Source of the DNA: DATJPR01 sp963752915
Lineage (GTDB): Bacteria > Bacteroidota > Ignavibacteria > UBA10030 > UBA6906
NCBI GenBank assembly: GCA_963752915.1
Contig: CAVVZZ010000001.1
Span: 78,934 to 142,933, forward strand
Direction: 5' to 3'
DNA: 64,000 bases
The stretch's first letter is position 1; every line of letters begins with the position of its first letter. The notes under the pieces are model-generated. The model was not told the DNA's origin. It searched no databases and worked only from the letters and a program-made list of their open reading frames with translations. Shown piece by piece: positions 24,695 through 33,412 of the stretch. The translations under genes and the position numbers were made by a program.

Positions 24695-25596
24695 CCTTTG
24701 CGGTCCCCGTCAAGGTATCGCTCGGTGATGGGACGATATGCGTCGATCCGTCTGTCACGCAGAAACGGCCAGTTTTTTCGGATCTCCTCCAAATGGTGAA
24801 GGTCAATCTCGCCTGTCAGAAGCTCTTCCCTGTCGGACGACCCTTCCACCATGACCACACCCTGCGGATCGCACAAAAACGAAGAGCCCCAGAACTCAAT
24901 TCCCGGTCCTCCTCCTTCGGGGATTTCATGACCGACGCGGTTGACTGCGGCGACGTAAATGCCGTTGGCGATAGCATGTCCCCGTTGCACCGTCCGCCAA
25001 GCATCATGTTGTGCAGTACCGTATTGCTCTTTTTCCAGCGGATGCCAGCCGATCGCCGTCGGGTAGAAGAGGACCGAGGCACCCTGAAGCGCGGTCAAGC
25101 GGGCCCCTTCCGGGAACCACTGATCCCAGCAGATCAGCGTTCCGATTCTTCCGGCCGAAAGGTCGAACGTCTTAAAGCCGAGATCTCCCGGCGTGAAATA
25201 GAACTTCTCGTAGTATGCGGGATCGTCCGGGATGTGCATCTTGCGATAGATGCCGATCATTTCACCGGTTTTTTCGATCACCGCAAGCGAGTTGTGGTAC
25301 ATGCCCGCTCCGCGACGCTCGAAGACCGGAACGATGACCGCGATGTTTTCTTTCCTGGCAACCGCAGAAAGTCGTTCCGTCGTCGGTCCGGGGAGGGATT
25401 CCGCCATGGAAAAATTCTTGACATCCTCGACTTGGCAGAAGTACGGCGCCGCAAACAACTCCGGGAGACAAACAACGTCGACGCCCCGGGCAGCGGCATC
25501 GGCGATGAATGCCGCAGCCTTGTCGAGGTTTTCTCCGGCTGCACGGCTGACTTTCATCTGCACGAGGCCAACACGAAACGAAGACTGTTCGGGCAC
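24691..25596 (-). CDS. aguB: N-carbamoylputrescine amidase
   Basis: A nitrilase-superfamily amidohydrolase that hydrolyses N-carbamoylputrescine to putrescine, CO2 and ammonia. The Glu-Lys-Cys triad is visible in VVCLPELFAAPYF, YRKMHIPDDPAYYEKFYFTPGD and IGTLICWDQWFPEGAR. I start at the GTG at 25596: AGGAG lies eight bases upstream and the protein then begins just ahead of FRVGLVQMKVS, the family's first strand. An ATG 50 codons earlier would add a tail with no family counterpart. It is translated before aguA, overlapping by four bases. Confidence 0.94.
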   Translation of the reverse strand: MPEQSSFRVGLVQMKVSRAAGENLDKAAAFIADAAARGVDVVCLPELFAAPYFCQVEDVKNFSMAESLPGPTTERLSAVARKENIAVIVPVFERRGAGMYHNSLAVIEKTGEMIGIYRKMHIPDDPAYYEKFYFTPGDLGFKTFDLSAGRIGTLICWDQWFPEGARLTALQGASVLFYPTAIGWHPLEKEQYGTAQHDAWRTVQRGHAIANGIYVAAVNRVGHEIPEGGGPGIEFWGSSFLCDPQGVVMVEGSSDREELLTGEIDLHHLEEIRKNWPFLRDRRIDAYRPITERYLDGDRKG

Positions 25597-25795
25597 GCCG
25601 ATCTCCTGTACGAGCTTGTCGGAAGGAAGTGAATTCGTGTCAATAATAACCCAAATCCTTCTCTCTTTCAATCCATTGCCGCCTTGCATCTCGTTGGGTT
25701 TTCCCCTATGTTCGGTGAACAACGTGGTCCACGAACCACTCTCCACCGGTCACGTTCAACGTTCATTCGACTACCCCATTTCCTTGTTTGCTGAC

Positions 25796-26329
25796 ATGCC
25801 TGGAGCTGACGTCTGCCCTCGACAGCGAACCCAAGCGCGTGGAGTGTATAGTGTTCTCCTTGCGGGGACCCTTGTGTGGTGCGGCGCGATCATAGCCGCT
25901 CCGCTCCTGTACAATGGCCCGTGGACCGGAGTGTCATCCTTCCTGTACCAGTTCTTTCACCCGATCTGCAATCAACTCGACAGCCATAGCTTCCACATTG
26001 CAGGAGAGAAGACTGCCGTTTGTACCCGTTGCACGTCGATCTATTTTTCCTTTCTGGCGGGCCTGCTGGTGTATCCGGTCTTCCGTTCGCTCACCAGCCG
26101 GGTTGGTGCCGGACGCGGATGGTTTGTTGTGGCTGTTACCCCGATGGTCGTCGATGTCGTATTGTCGTTGCTGAACGTACATCAGAGCTCCGCTCTGACC
26201 CGTGTGCTTACAGGGTCATTCTTCGGAATCATTGCAGTTTTCATTGTCGTCCCGACCATCATCGATGCAATGGCGGAACTCATGACCAGACCCCGCATTC
26301 AACCATCACCTACAATTAAAAAGGACTGA
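25796..26329 (+). CDS. DUF2085 membrane protein
   Basis: A 177-residue protein with three or four transmembrane helices. The segment FFHPICNQLDSHSFHIAGEKTAVCTRCTSIYFSFLAG, at about residues 60-95, carries the H-x-C and CxRCT motifs that define DUF2085, with conserved His and Cys residues that may bind metal. Function is unknown in the family. It is the first of a close pair on the plus strand, three bases before the next gene. Divergent from aguB, the 200-base gap presumably holds both promoters. Confidence 0.85.
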   Translation: MPGADVCPRQRTQARGVYSVLLAGTLVWCGAIIAAPLLYNGPWTGVSSFLYQFFHPICNQLDSHSFHIAGEKTAVCTRCTSIYFSFLAGLLVYPVFRSLTSRVGAGRGWFVVAVTPMVVDVVLSLLNVHQSSALTRVLTGSFFGIIAVFIVVPTIIDAMAELMTRPRIQPSPTIKKD

Positions 26330-26332
26330 GCG

Positions 26333-26860
26333 ATGCAACCAAAACCCAGTGTCTTAATGCCGGCGCTGTACGGAGGTATCGTTATCGCGGTGATCTCCGC
26401 GGTCCCGGGTTTGAACCTCCTGAACTGCCTCTGTTGCGCAGGCGTGATGATCGGGGGAGCAATGAGCGTGTTCTTCTACAAGAAGGATCTGACCGAAGGC
26501 CATCCACCGCTGACAAGCGGAGATGCGGTCCAGCTGGGAGCACTCGCAGGCGTTTTCGGAGCCCTCATCGGGGCCGCGATCAGCGCCGCCATCCTTGCCG
26601 CCTTCGGCGACGTGAGCAAGCATTTGCTGATGAACTTCATGGAGGAGTACCGTGACCGCATTCCCGCCGAGGCATTCGACCAGATGGAGCGCGGCATGTC
26701 GATGGGGGGCGGGTTGTGGGTGATCTCGCTGATATCTTCGCTCGTGGTTGATACCATCTTCGGTTTACTGGGCGGTCTCATCGGTTATGCAATCTGGAAA
26801 CCAAAACCGGGCGCAATGCCGCCGCCGTCTTATACGCCGCCGCAAAATCCGGCAGTCTGA
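26333..26860 (+). CDS. Small multi-pass membrane protein, unknown function
   Basis: 175 residues with about four hydrophobic helices: ALYGGIVIAVISAVPGLNLLNCLCCAGVMIGGAMSVFFY contains two, then LGALAGVFGALIGAAISAAILAAF and WVISLISSLVVDTIFGLLGGLIGYAIW. A CLCC motif lies in the first hairpin. The tail is proline-rich (MPPPSYTPPQNP). It follows the DUF2085 gene by three bases and is followed by a strong bidirectional terminator, so the two make an operon. It looks like the short DUF4199- or TM-GG-rich proteins frequent in Bacteroidota, without clear assignment. Confidence 0.7.
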   Translation: MQPKPSVLMPALYGGIVIAVISAVPGLNLLNCLCCAGVMIGGAMSVFFYKKDLTEGHPPLTSGDAVQLGALAGVFGALIGAAISAAILAAFGDVSKHLLMNFMEEYRDRIPAEAFDQMERGMSMGGGLWVISLISSLVVDTIFGLLGGLIGYAIWKPKPGAMPPPSYTPPQNPAV

Positions 26861-26887
26861 GTACGCAGCAGAATCCCGCAGATAAAC

Positions 26888-26916
26888 AAAACGGCGAGCG
26901 CGATGCTCGCCGTTTT
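26888..26916. terminator. Bidirectional terminator
   Basis: A perfect twelve-pair stem AAAACGGCGAGC/GCTCGCCGTTTT with a five-base loop, ending in T runs on both strands. Confidence 0.9.
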
Positions 26917-26975
26917 GGCTTTCCCCTCTGTCTCCAGCGCAATTTCTCAAAACAAGTTAGGAACAAGCCTGCCCA

Positions 26976-27093
26976 AGCTGCCTACTTTCGGACCATCAAA
27001 AACAAGGTTGCCTAGGCTGCTATGATTTTTCTCCTTTGTTTTCGGCGTCAAAATGAAGGAAATTTCTACATTAAAACGGTTGCCTAGGCAACC
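26976..27093. repeat. Spacer with repeated GGTTGCCTAGGC motif and perfect palindrome
   Basis: GGTTGCCTAGGC occurs at 27006-27017 and again at 27078-27089, where the next bases complete a 16-base perfect palindrome GGTTGCCTAGGCAACC (27078-27093). A degenerate copy, AGCTGCCTAC, lies at 26976. Spacing is irregular (about 30 and 72 bases). It lies between the bidirectional terminator and the stop of the gene at 27107; no coding signal seen. Confidence 0.55.
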
Positions 27094-27106
27094 ATGTTTT
27101 CCCACC

Positions 27107-27517
27107 TCAGTTGTCCCTTGCCCCCTGGTTGATCCAATCGACAATCAATTGAATCGTCGCCGCATCCAGATACGGACCTCCTTGCGGCATTCTTGCCCCG
27201 AACGGTGGGGTCGCCGAAATCTTTTTCGCGATGTTGCTCGCCGCTGCATTGCCCGGGACGATCGCCGGACCGTGGAGCCCTCCGGCTAGCAACCCCGCCA
27301 CCGTTCCAACCGTCAATCCTGCCGTCCCTCCATGACAGCTCGTGCACCCGTAGTTCTCAAGAATCGGCAGGACGTTCTTGCTGTACGAAACCGTGTCCGC
27401 AGGCGGTGGAGGCGGCGGTGGCTGCTGCACGGTAAACGGACCCGTTCCCATGTCCCGGCATGCATTGAAGGTGATTGATATTGTCAGAATCGTCAAGCAT
27501 ACGAGGAGCCACCGCAT
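27107..27517 (-). CDS. Haem-c lipoprotein (planctomycete-type cytochrome c domain)
   Basis: A 136-residue lipoprotein. The leader MRWLLVCLTILTISITFNAC ends in a lipobox, then comes a run of seven prolines and the domain VSYSKNVLPILENYGCTSCHGG with one CXXCH haem site at about residue 57. The distal Met candidate is ARMPQGGPYLD, followed by TIQLIVDWINQGARDN. This is the 'Cytochrome C, planctomycete-type' arrangement. It should be tethered in the periplasm or at the outer membrane. It is 64 bases downstream of the CHRD gene on the same strand, so it is a probable last member of that operon. Confidence 0.88.
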   Translation of the reverse strand: MRWLLVCLTILTISITFNACRDMGTGPFTVQQPPPPPPPADTVSYSKNVLPILENYGCTSCHGGTAGLTVGTVAGLLAGGLHGPAIVPGNAAASNIAKKISATPPFGARMPQGGPYLDAATIQLIVDWINQGARDN

Positions 27518-27581
27518 TGACAGAGAATCTCCAAAGTGATGAGAGAGGCATCGCCTCCATGCCCGTTCTTGATGCACCATC

Positions 27582-29372
27582 TCACTTCAACAAGAGCATC
27601 CGTTGCGTCGCCGACTGTCCGTTTGCTGTCGAGAGACGGTAGAAATACACTCCGGACGCAAGTGTTCCTGCATTGAACGTCACGCGGTATGTTCCGGCGC
27701 TCCGCGATTCATCCAGGAGCGTCGTTACTTCCTGCCCAAGCAGATTGAACACCTTCAGCGTTACCCGCGTCGGCGCTGTCAGCGAGAACTGGATCATCGT
27801 GCTGGGGTTGAACGGATTCGGGAAATTCTGCAGGAGCGAGAATCCGCTCGGAATGGACGACTGCGCTGATGGGACTGACGTCAAAACGGACGGCAACCAG
27901 AGCATTTGCCCACGAATCTCTCCGCCGGGGTGAGCCTTGGTGTGCACATTGAAATAATAGAGTCCACGCAGATAGCCGGGGATGTTTGTGCTCTCATAAC
28001 CGGTCCAGACACCGGTCGAGGTGCTATCCGTAAACGACACCGGCTCAACCACAGGGCCGCTGACGCCGATCGCCCCCGTATGGAAATGCGCCGCTGTCAG
28101 CGTGTCGCTCAGCGAAGCAATGGTGACCTGGTACGACAGCTTCTGCCCGAGACTGTCGAGCAGGGCATAACCGGTTCCTGTCCCTGATGTCGAAACTCCC
28201 GACTCCTGAGAAGAACTCAAACCCATAATGAACTCGATGGCGGAAGCCGGCATCAGTTGACCCCGGATCTCCCCGCCCGGATGCGCGGATGTGTGAAAAT
28301 TCATGTACACATTTCCTGTAAGCAGACTCCGGATGATGCTGTCCGCCGGTGTCGCCCATGCACCGGTCGCGGTATTGCTGCTTTCGGTGAACGGATGGAC
28401 GACAGGCCCGCCTACTCCGGGAGCACCAGTATGGAAGTGTGAGCCCGTTACCGGGCCGGTCAACTCCGCGAACGTTGCACGATAGAGCAGTGAGGTTCCA
28501 TCAGGACTGAGAATCGCCCATGCGGTCCCGTGTCCCGGTGCCGTATTCGCCGGGGTCTCCTGGGTTCCGTCAAGAGAAATGTTGAATCGCTCCCCTGTGA
28601 CTGACATCAGTTGTCCCCGTATCTCCCCTCCGGGGTGCGCCTTCGTGTGAATATTAAAGTACAAACCGTTTTTCGGAAGGAGACCATAGATGCTGTCTGC
28701 AAAGCTCACCCACCCGCCTGCCGATGTGCTGTCGACAAATGCAATGGGATGGACGACAGGGCCCGCAACACCGGCCGGACCGGTATGGAAGTGTGCGCCG
28801 GTAACCGTGTCACTTAATGCAGCAACAGTGACTTCGTAGGTAAGTTTTTTCCCGACACTGTCAATATACGCATACCCTGTCCCGGTACCCGCCGTCCCCG
28901 TTGCCGGGGTTTCCTGACTGGCATCGGCACTGATTGTGAATCCCATTCCCGGCGCAAGTGTCAGTTGGCCGCGAATTTCTCCTCCCGGGTGATTGCTGGA
29001 ATGCACGTTTGCATACACTTCTCCCCTGATCAGGTGCTGCAGGATAGTGTCAGGGACATTGGTCCAGGTTCCGGACGCTGTGTTCCCGGAAAATGTGATG
29101 GGGAATACCACTGGCCCTCCGACACCCGGCGCGCCGACGTGGAAATGCATTGCGGTCGCCCCTATGCTCAGGTTAGCGTAGGTCAGTCGGAACGTCAATG
29201 TCGACATATCCGGACTCAATACCGCCCAGAGGGTTCCATGTCCCGCTGACGCAGTCGGTGGTGTTTCCTGCGATCCTGTAAGAGACGCGGTAAAGAGGAT
29301 CTGCGCGCGCGAAGAGACGGAGAGTCCCCCCAGAAACGCCAGAACAAAAAGGAACCGTAACCGTTTTCCCAT
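27582..29372 (-). CDS. Four-CHRD-domain secreted protein with type IX sorting tail
   Basis: A 596-residue exported protein. After a signal peptide (LRFLFVLAFLGGLSVSSRAQ) there are four CHRD domains, each with a TLTFRLTYANLS/LLYRATFAELT-type core, an HFHxGxxGVxGPVV motif, and a closing HPGGEIRGQL. The last about 85 residues are a Por/type IX sorting domain (LLQNFPNPFNPSTMIQFSL, LKVFNLLGQEVTTLLDE, LASGVYFYRL). CHRD domains are of unknown activity and occur in secreted proteins of many bacteria. Start at 29372 has GGGAGGG upstream. It lies 44 bases after the large flavoprotein gene; a TATACT sequence in that gap could be a weak internal promoter. Confidence 0.92.
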   Translation of the reverse strand: MGKRLRFLFVLAFLGGLSVSSRAQILFTASLTGSQETPPTASAGHGTLWAVLSPDMSTLTFRLTYANLSIGATAMHFHVGAPGVGGPVVFPITFSGNTASGTWTNVPDTILQHLIRGEVYANVHSSNHPGGEIRGQLTLAPGMGFTISADASQETPATGTAGTGTGYAYIDSVGKKLTYEVTVAALSDTVTGAHFHTGPAGVAGPVVHPIAFVDSTSAGGWVSFADSIYGLLPKNGLYFNIHTKAHPGGEIRGQLMSVTGERFNISLDGTQETPANTAPGHGTAWAILSPDGTSLLYRATFAELTGPVTGSHFHTGAPGVGGPVVHPFTESSNTATGAWATPADSIIRSLLTGNVYMNFHTSAHPGGEIRGQLMPASAIEFIMGLSSSQESGVSTSGTGTGYALLDSLGQKLSYQVTIASLSDTLTAAHFHTGAIGVSGPVVEPVSFTDSTSTGVWTGYESTNIPGYLRGLYYFNVHTKAHPGGEIRGQMLWLPSVLTSVPSAQSSIPSGFSLLQNFPNPFNPSTMIQFSLTAPTRVTLKVFNLLGQEVTTLLDESRSAGTYRVTFNAGTLASGVYFYRLSTANGQSATQRMLLLK

Positions 29373-29416
29373 TTTCCACACCCTCCCTTTTTTAATGCAG
29401 TATAATCGGTAGCTCA

Positions 29417-32400
29417 TTAACAGTTGCGGATCGGGGAAAGTTGCAGCAAATGGTCAAGCCATGCACTTGTAAGCTTTTCCATGACCGTGTTCTGTCGTAA
29501 TCGTGCATTCAGATTCAAAAAGTCGACTTCATCCATTGGCTGGTCTTGATTGACGCAGGAGAAGACGAACTCTTCCACTCCGGTTACCGGATTGACATGG
29601 CGCTGGAGGCACTGCGCACAGATCGCCTTCATCATGCATTGCATGGGCGAATTGATGGAAGCGATTCCAATGTGGTTCGCCTTCAGGTAGGGGCTGAGCT
29701 CTCGTTCACGAGCTTGCTTCACCGCCGCCATCATCCTATCGGAACCGATGGCAATGACGCGCGATGCCTGATCCAACCGAATCGGCGCGGGCCCGAGCTC
29801 GCCTTTCGCATACGCGAGGGCAGCCTGGATAATATTCCCGACATAGCTTCGGTCCTGCGGCCGCCCGACGGGAATCGGCGGCCCTCCGTCTACACTGAAG
29901 ACCAGGACGTCCGACGCTGCTTCAAGCCATTCCCGTTTGAAAAGGTCCTCCCCCTTTTTGTATCCGGCGAAGTAGATGACCCTTCCGCCCTTCTCCCTGA
30001 AGGCACGCCCGATGGAGAAGAGCACAGCATTACCAAGGCCGCCCCCGAGCAGGACGACAGTCTCCTTCTCGTGGATCTCCGTCGGGGTCCCCGTCGGACC
30101 CATGACCACAATCCGTTGACCGGGTTTCAGCATCGCGCTCATTCGCGAACTCGCCCCGACTTCGAGAGCGATCATCCCGATTTCCCCCTTGCCGGGATCG
30201 ACCCAGGCCCCGGTAAGCGCGACGCCTTCCATCGTGAGAACGGTGTTTTCGATCCTCCGGGAATCGGATTCGTAATTCTGCAGGCGATAGAACTGTCCCG
30301 GGTGAAATTCGCGAGCCGCTTTTGGCGCGCGTGCGATGATTTCTGTTATCGTCGGTGTTAATTTGTCCACTCGAACGACACGCGCCTGCAATTCCTCCGA
30401 CAGGGTGTCCTGGAACGTCCGCCATTCCTTTCCCGGATCAGAACCGAGACGACGTGCGGCCATCGACCGGCGCGAATCCATCGATGCCAGAACGTACGGG
30501 TAACCATCTTTCGCAGACGCCATCGCCCGCACAACACTCCCCGCATATGCCGGATGGTTGTCCCCGTAGAATGATACCGTCCGGCCGTCAGACGATTGCG
30601 ACGACGTAAAGAATGCCCGGGGATCGCCCGGGGCCGGCACGAGGTTTCCCTCGTGAAACCGATGCGGGAGAAAGTACTCGTCACGTTCATCAAGCGTGAA
30701 CGATCCCGGATGCTCCCGCTCGTACATCACATTCGGCGCAGTACCGGCGGCAATGATTGCCGTTCGTGCCGGAACGTGCTTTCGTCGACCCGAGGTGCGC
30801 CACTTCCCGTTGACGAATTCCATCGCTTCAAAGATCATTTCGTTGAGCGCGCCCCCTATGTCCGGAACCGCTTCTACCGGGTTCATGTTCTCTACGAACC
30901 CGATCCCCTCTTCCAGGCCTTTGATGATCTCTTCGTGATTCAATCGATACGCCGGTGAATCAACGATCGATTTCCTGTAGTAGATCCGGACACCCCCCCA
31001 CTGCCGGAGAAGGGGAATGAAATTGGGAGCTTCGCCGGCTTCCGCGGCCCGGAGCCGTTCTGCTTCAATCGCCTCCGCGTGGCTGAGATATTCGAGAAGG
31101 GTCTCACGTTCTTCAGGGTCAAATGCCGCGAGAACCTCCTCTCGCGCACGTTCCCTCGTAAGCGCGTCAAACCGTTCCTTGACCTTCGTCACCTGGACCG
31201 GGTAATACGCCATCAACTCCGTTGCTGTGTCGATCGCCGTCAGACCTCCCCCGATCACGATCGCGGGAAGCCGCACTTGAAGGTTCGCCATGGATTCCTT
31301 CTTGCCGGCGCCGGTGAGTTGGAGCGCCATCAAAAAATCACTCGCCTTCCGTATTCCCCGGATCAAGTTGTTCTTCATGCGGACAAACGTCGGCTTTCCC
31401 GCGCCGGCGGCGATGCAGATGTGATCGAATCCGTACTTCCAGGCATCATCGATCGTCACGGTTCCGCCGAACCGCACGCCGTCGAATAATGCGAAGTGCT
31501 GGCGCCGGAGCAGCGTGAGATAAATCACTGTCAGAAAATTCTTGTCCCACCTCGACGTGATCCCGTATTCCGAAACTCCTCCGAACCCCGCCATCGGTCG
31601 TTCGCTGAGCTTCATGTGAATCTCCGCGTAATCACGGATGGGTTTCGGCGTGCCGTCGGACTCGAAGAATACGGAAGAGAGCGGCTCGATCTTCAGACCG
31701 TCCACTCCGACCACGCCGAACCCTTCATTCAGAAAATAATGCGCAAGGGTGTATCCGGCTGGTCCCATTCCCACAACGAGGATTTTCAGACCATTATAGG
31801 GAAGAGCATGTGGTCGATGAATATTGAGAGGGTTCCACCGGGTGAGGAGGGAGTAGATCTCAAAGCCCCAGGGCAAGGAGAGCACCTCGGTGAGAATGCG
31901 GGTTTCCACCTGTGGGATGTTGACGGGATCTTGTTTCTGATAAATGCATCCTTTCATGCAGTCGTTGCATATTCGGTGGCCCGTTCCCGGGAGCATTGGG
32001 TTATCGATCATGATGAGAGCGAGCGCGCCGAGACTATCTCCCTTCGATTTGAGCTCGTGCGATTCGGAGATCCTTTGATTGAGAGGACACCCTTTCAACT
32101 CGTAGCCAAGCGGATTGTGTTTGAACGCCTCGCCCTCCCTGAACCCATGAGAGCAAGTGTCTTTTTCGCGCTTGTGACAGATGATGCAGTAGTCCACTTC
32201 ACTATCCGCATGGCGCGCATCGAAGCGGGAATCAGTGAGATCAAATCCGTCGCGCCGCCGGTAATGCTCGGGGTTGCCGGTGATCGCGTCGCCTTCCGGG
32301 CCTTCCTGGCGTCTAAAGGAGACCAGATGATTGAAATCGGTGGGTGACGGTACCTGAAACATTATCCATGATTGGTACGCAGGGTCCCGTTGATAGTAGA

Positions 32401-33058
32401 TTGCAGCCAGCCATTGTTCGAACACGCTCACGACGGCAATCAAAAACTGTCGGAGCGAGGGTTCATCCTCCGCTGTGGGAAGGACCTCCTTCATTGTTCT
32501 ATTGTCTCGCAGGACACGAACAAGCTTCGCGATCGCGGTGATGGACTGTGGAGGAAGCCCGACTTTGACAAATCGTTCATGTTCCACTAGGGCGAGAACC
32601 GCCGTTGCTGTTTCGAGCTCCGGGTCGTCGTGCGTGATTCCCGGGAATACACCGAGGACCGAGCGAGCGGTTGCAGACAATCGGTTTCGATCCAATTGGA
32701 GGGCGCTTTCCCTCGGGTATTTCTTGAGGACCCTTCGGACAAAGAACTCCCGCTTGCACTCAAAAAGAGCTTGCTCCTGAACCGAACGCTGTCGAAGCGC
32801 TTCGAGCTCACTTTCCACGTGGAAGAGGTCGCCGAGAAACACGCTGAGGTGTTCTGCCAACTCTTCGAGCATCGCGGACACCTCCGTCGGAGGCATTCCG
32901 AGTCCCTGATGAGCTCGATAATCGCCGAAACGGGCGTGGAGGTGGGGGTTGCGAGAGTGGACGAACTCATAGAACCGGAGTGTAAGGTTTTCCAACACTT
33001 GCGAATCATAAAGGTCAGAATACTTGTAGCCAATACCAGAGAGATCCAGGAAATCCAT
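29417..33058 (-). CDS. NfnAB-like fused FAD/Fe-S oxidoreductase
   Basis: A 1,213-residue single chain. Residues 1-280 are a helical region I do not recognise. Then comes a Cys-rich region (DYCIICHKREKDTC at 289-302, GCPLN, RICNDCMKGCIYQK at 362-375) like the N-terminal Fe-S part of GltD/NfnB. A GltD-type FAD/NAD(P) module follows (ILVVGMGPAGYTLAHYF near 430, AIVIGGGLTAIDTATE near 605). Residues about 885-1180 are an FNR/PyrK-type module with FHPGQFYRL, VVLLGGGLGNAVLFSIG and a 2Fe-2S loop MQCMMKAICAQC near 1140. NfnA and NfnB together bifurcate electrons between NADPH, NADH and ferredoxin, so a fused equivalent is plausible but unproven. AAGGA precedes the ATG at 33058. Confidence 0.8.
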   Translation of the reverse strand: MDFLDLSGIGYKYSDLYDSQVLENLTLRFYEFVHSRNPHLHARFGDYRAHQGLGMPPTEVSAMLEELAEHLSVFLGDLFHVESELEALRQRSVQEQALFECKREFFVRRVLKKYPRESALQLDRNRLSATARSVLGVFPGITHDDPELETATAVLALVEHERFVKVGLPPQSITAIAKLVRVLRDNRTMKEVLPTAEDEPSLRQFLIAVVSVFEQWLAAIYYQRDPAYQSWIMFQVPSPTDFNHLVSFRRQEGPEGDAITGNPEHYRRRDGFDLTDSRFDARHADSEVDYCIICHKREKDTCSHGFREGEAFKHNPLGYELKGCPLNQRISESHELKSKGDSLGALALIMIDNPMLPGTGHRICNDCMKGCIYQKQDPVNIPQVETRILTEVLSLPWGFEIYSLLTRWNPLNIHRPHALPYNGLKILVVGMGPAGYTLAHYFLNEGFGVVGVDGLKIEPLSSVFFESDGTPKPIRDYAEIHMKLSERPMAGFGGVSEYGITSRWDKNFLTVIYLTLLRRQHFALFDGVRFGGTVTIDDAWKYGFDHICIAAGAGKPTFVRMKNNLIRGIRKASDFLMALQLTGAGKKESMANLQVRLPAIVIGGGLTAIDTATELMAYYPVQVTKVKERFDALTRERAREEVLAAFDPEERETLLEYLSHAEAIEAERLRAAEAGEAPNFIPLLRQWGGVRIYYRKSIVDSPAYRLNHEEIIKGLEEGIGFVENMNPVEAVPDIGGALNEMIFEAMEFVNGKWRTSGRRKHVPARTAIIAAGTAPNVMYEREHPGSFTLDERDEYFLPHRFHEGNLVPAPGDPRAFFTSSQSSDGRTVSFYGDNHPAYAGSVVRAMASAKDGYPYVLASMDSRRSMAARRLGSDPGKEWRTFQDTLSEELQARVVRVDKLTPTITEIIARAPKAAREFHPGQFYRLQNYESDSRRIENTVLTMEGVALTGAWVDPGKGEIGMIALEVGASSRMSAMLKPGQRIVVMGPTGTPTEIHEKETVVLLGGGLGNAVLFSIGRAFREKGGRVIYFAGYKKGEDLFKREWLEAASDVLVFSVDGGPPIPVGRPQDRSYVGNIIQAALAYAKGELGPAPIRLDQASRVIAIGSDRMMAAVKQARERELSPYLKANHIGIASINSPMQCMMKAICAQCLQRHVNPVTGVEEFVFSCVNQDQPMDEVDFLNLNARLRQNTVMEKLTSAWLDHLLQLSPIRNC

Positions 33059-33412
33059 TGACTGTTCCTTGAGAATGTAGTATTTTTCCTTCAACTCTCA
33101 GATTTGAGAGGACTTCGTGCCGGGAGTACTTCCGTGCAAATGCGGAGTTAATTTGAACGACGATGTAGGACTCGCGCTTCGATTCGCGGGTACGAGCCGA
33201 AAGGCATGAATCAGTCCCGGGCTCGACACTAGATAGAACCAAACCATACCTCAATGCGGTTCGCTGAATATACCAACCGACGGTCAGCTCCAGGCTCCTT
33301 TCGCGATACATTCAGCCGGCAGCGAGCTGTAGGAAGGCCGTTCCATCAGTGATTTGGAGGTCGTGGCAAGGGCGGTTCCACTGGATCCAATATCCCTTGA
33401 GGCGAAACTTCC
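33059..33412. promoter_or_regulatory. Divergent promoter region for the flavoprotein and MerR genes
   Basis: 354 bases between oppositely transcribed genes. I see no gene here. MerR regulators usually bind a dyad in the spacer of the target promoter, and this is where it should lie, but I could not point to a clear dyad or to strong -35/-10 boxes. CAGCTC and GAGCTG flank a 40-base segment around 33290, a weak inverted pair. Confidence 0.35.

Noticed and set aside
26947..27144. Minus-strand 65-residue frame over the GGTTGCCTAGGC spacer
   Set aside because: Runs across palindromes and into the next gene's end; composition is not protein-like.
33015..33311. 98-residue minus-strand frame upstream of the flavoprotein
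   Set aside because: Overlaps its start and has no motif or ribosome binding site.
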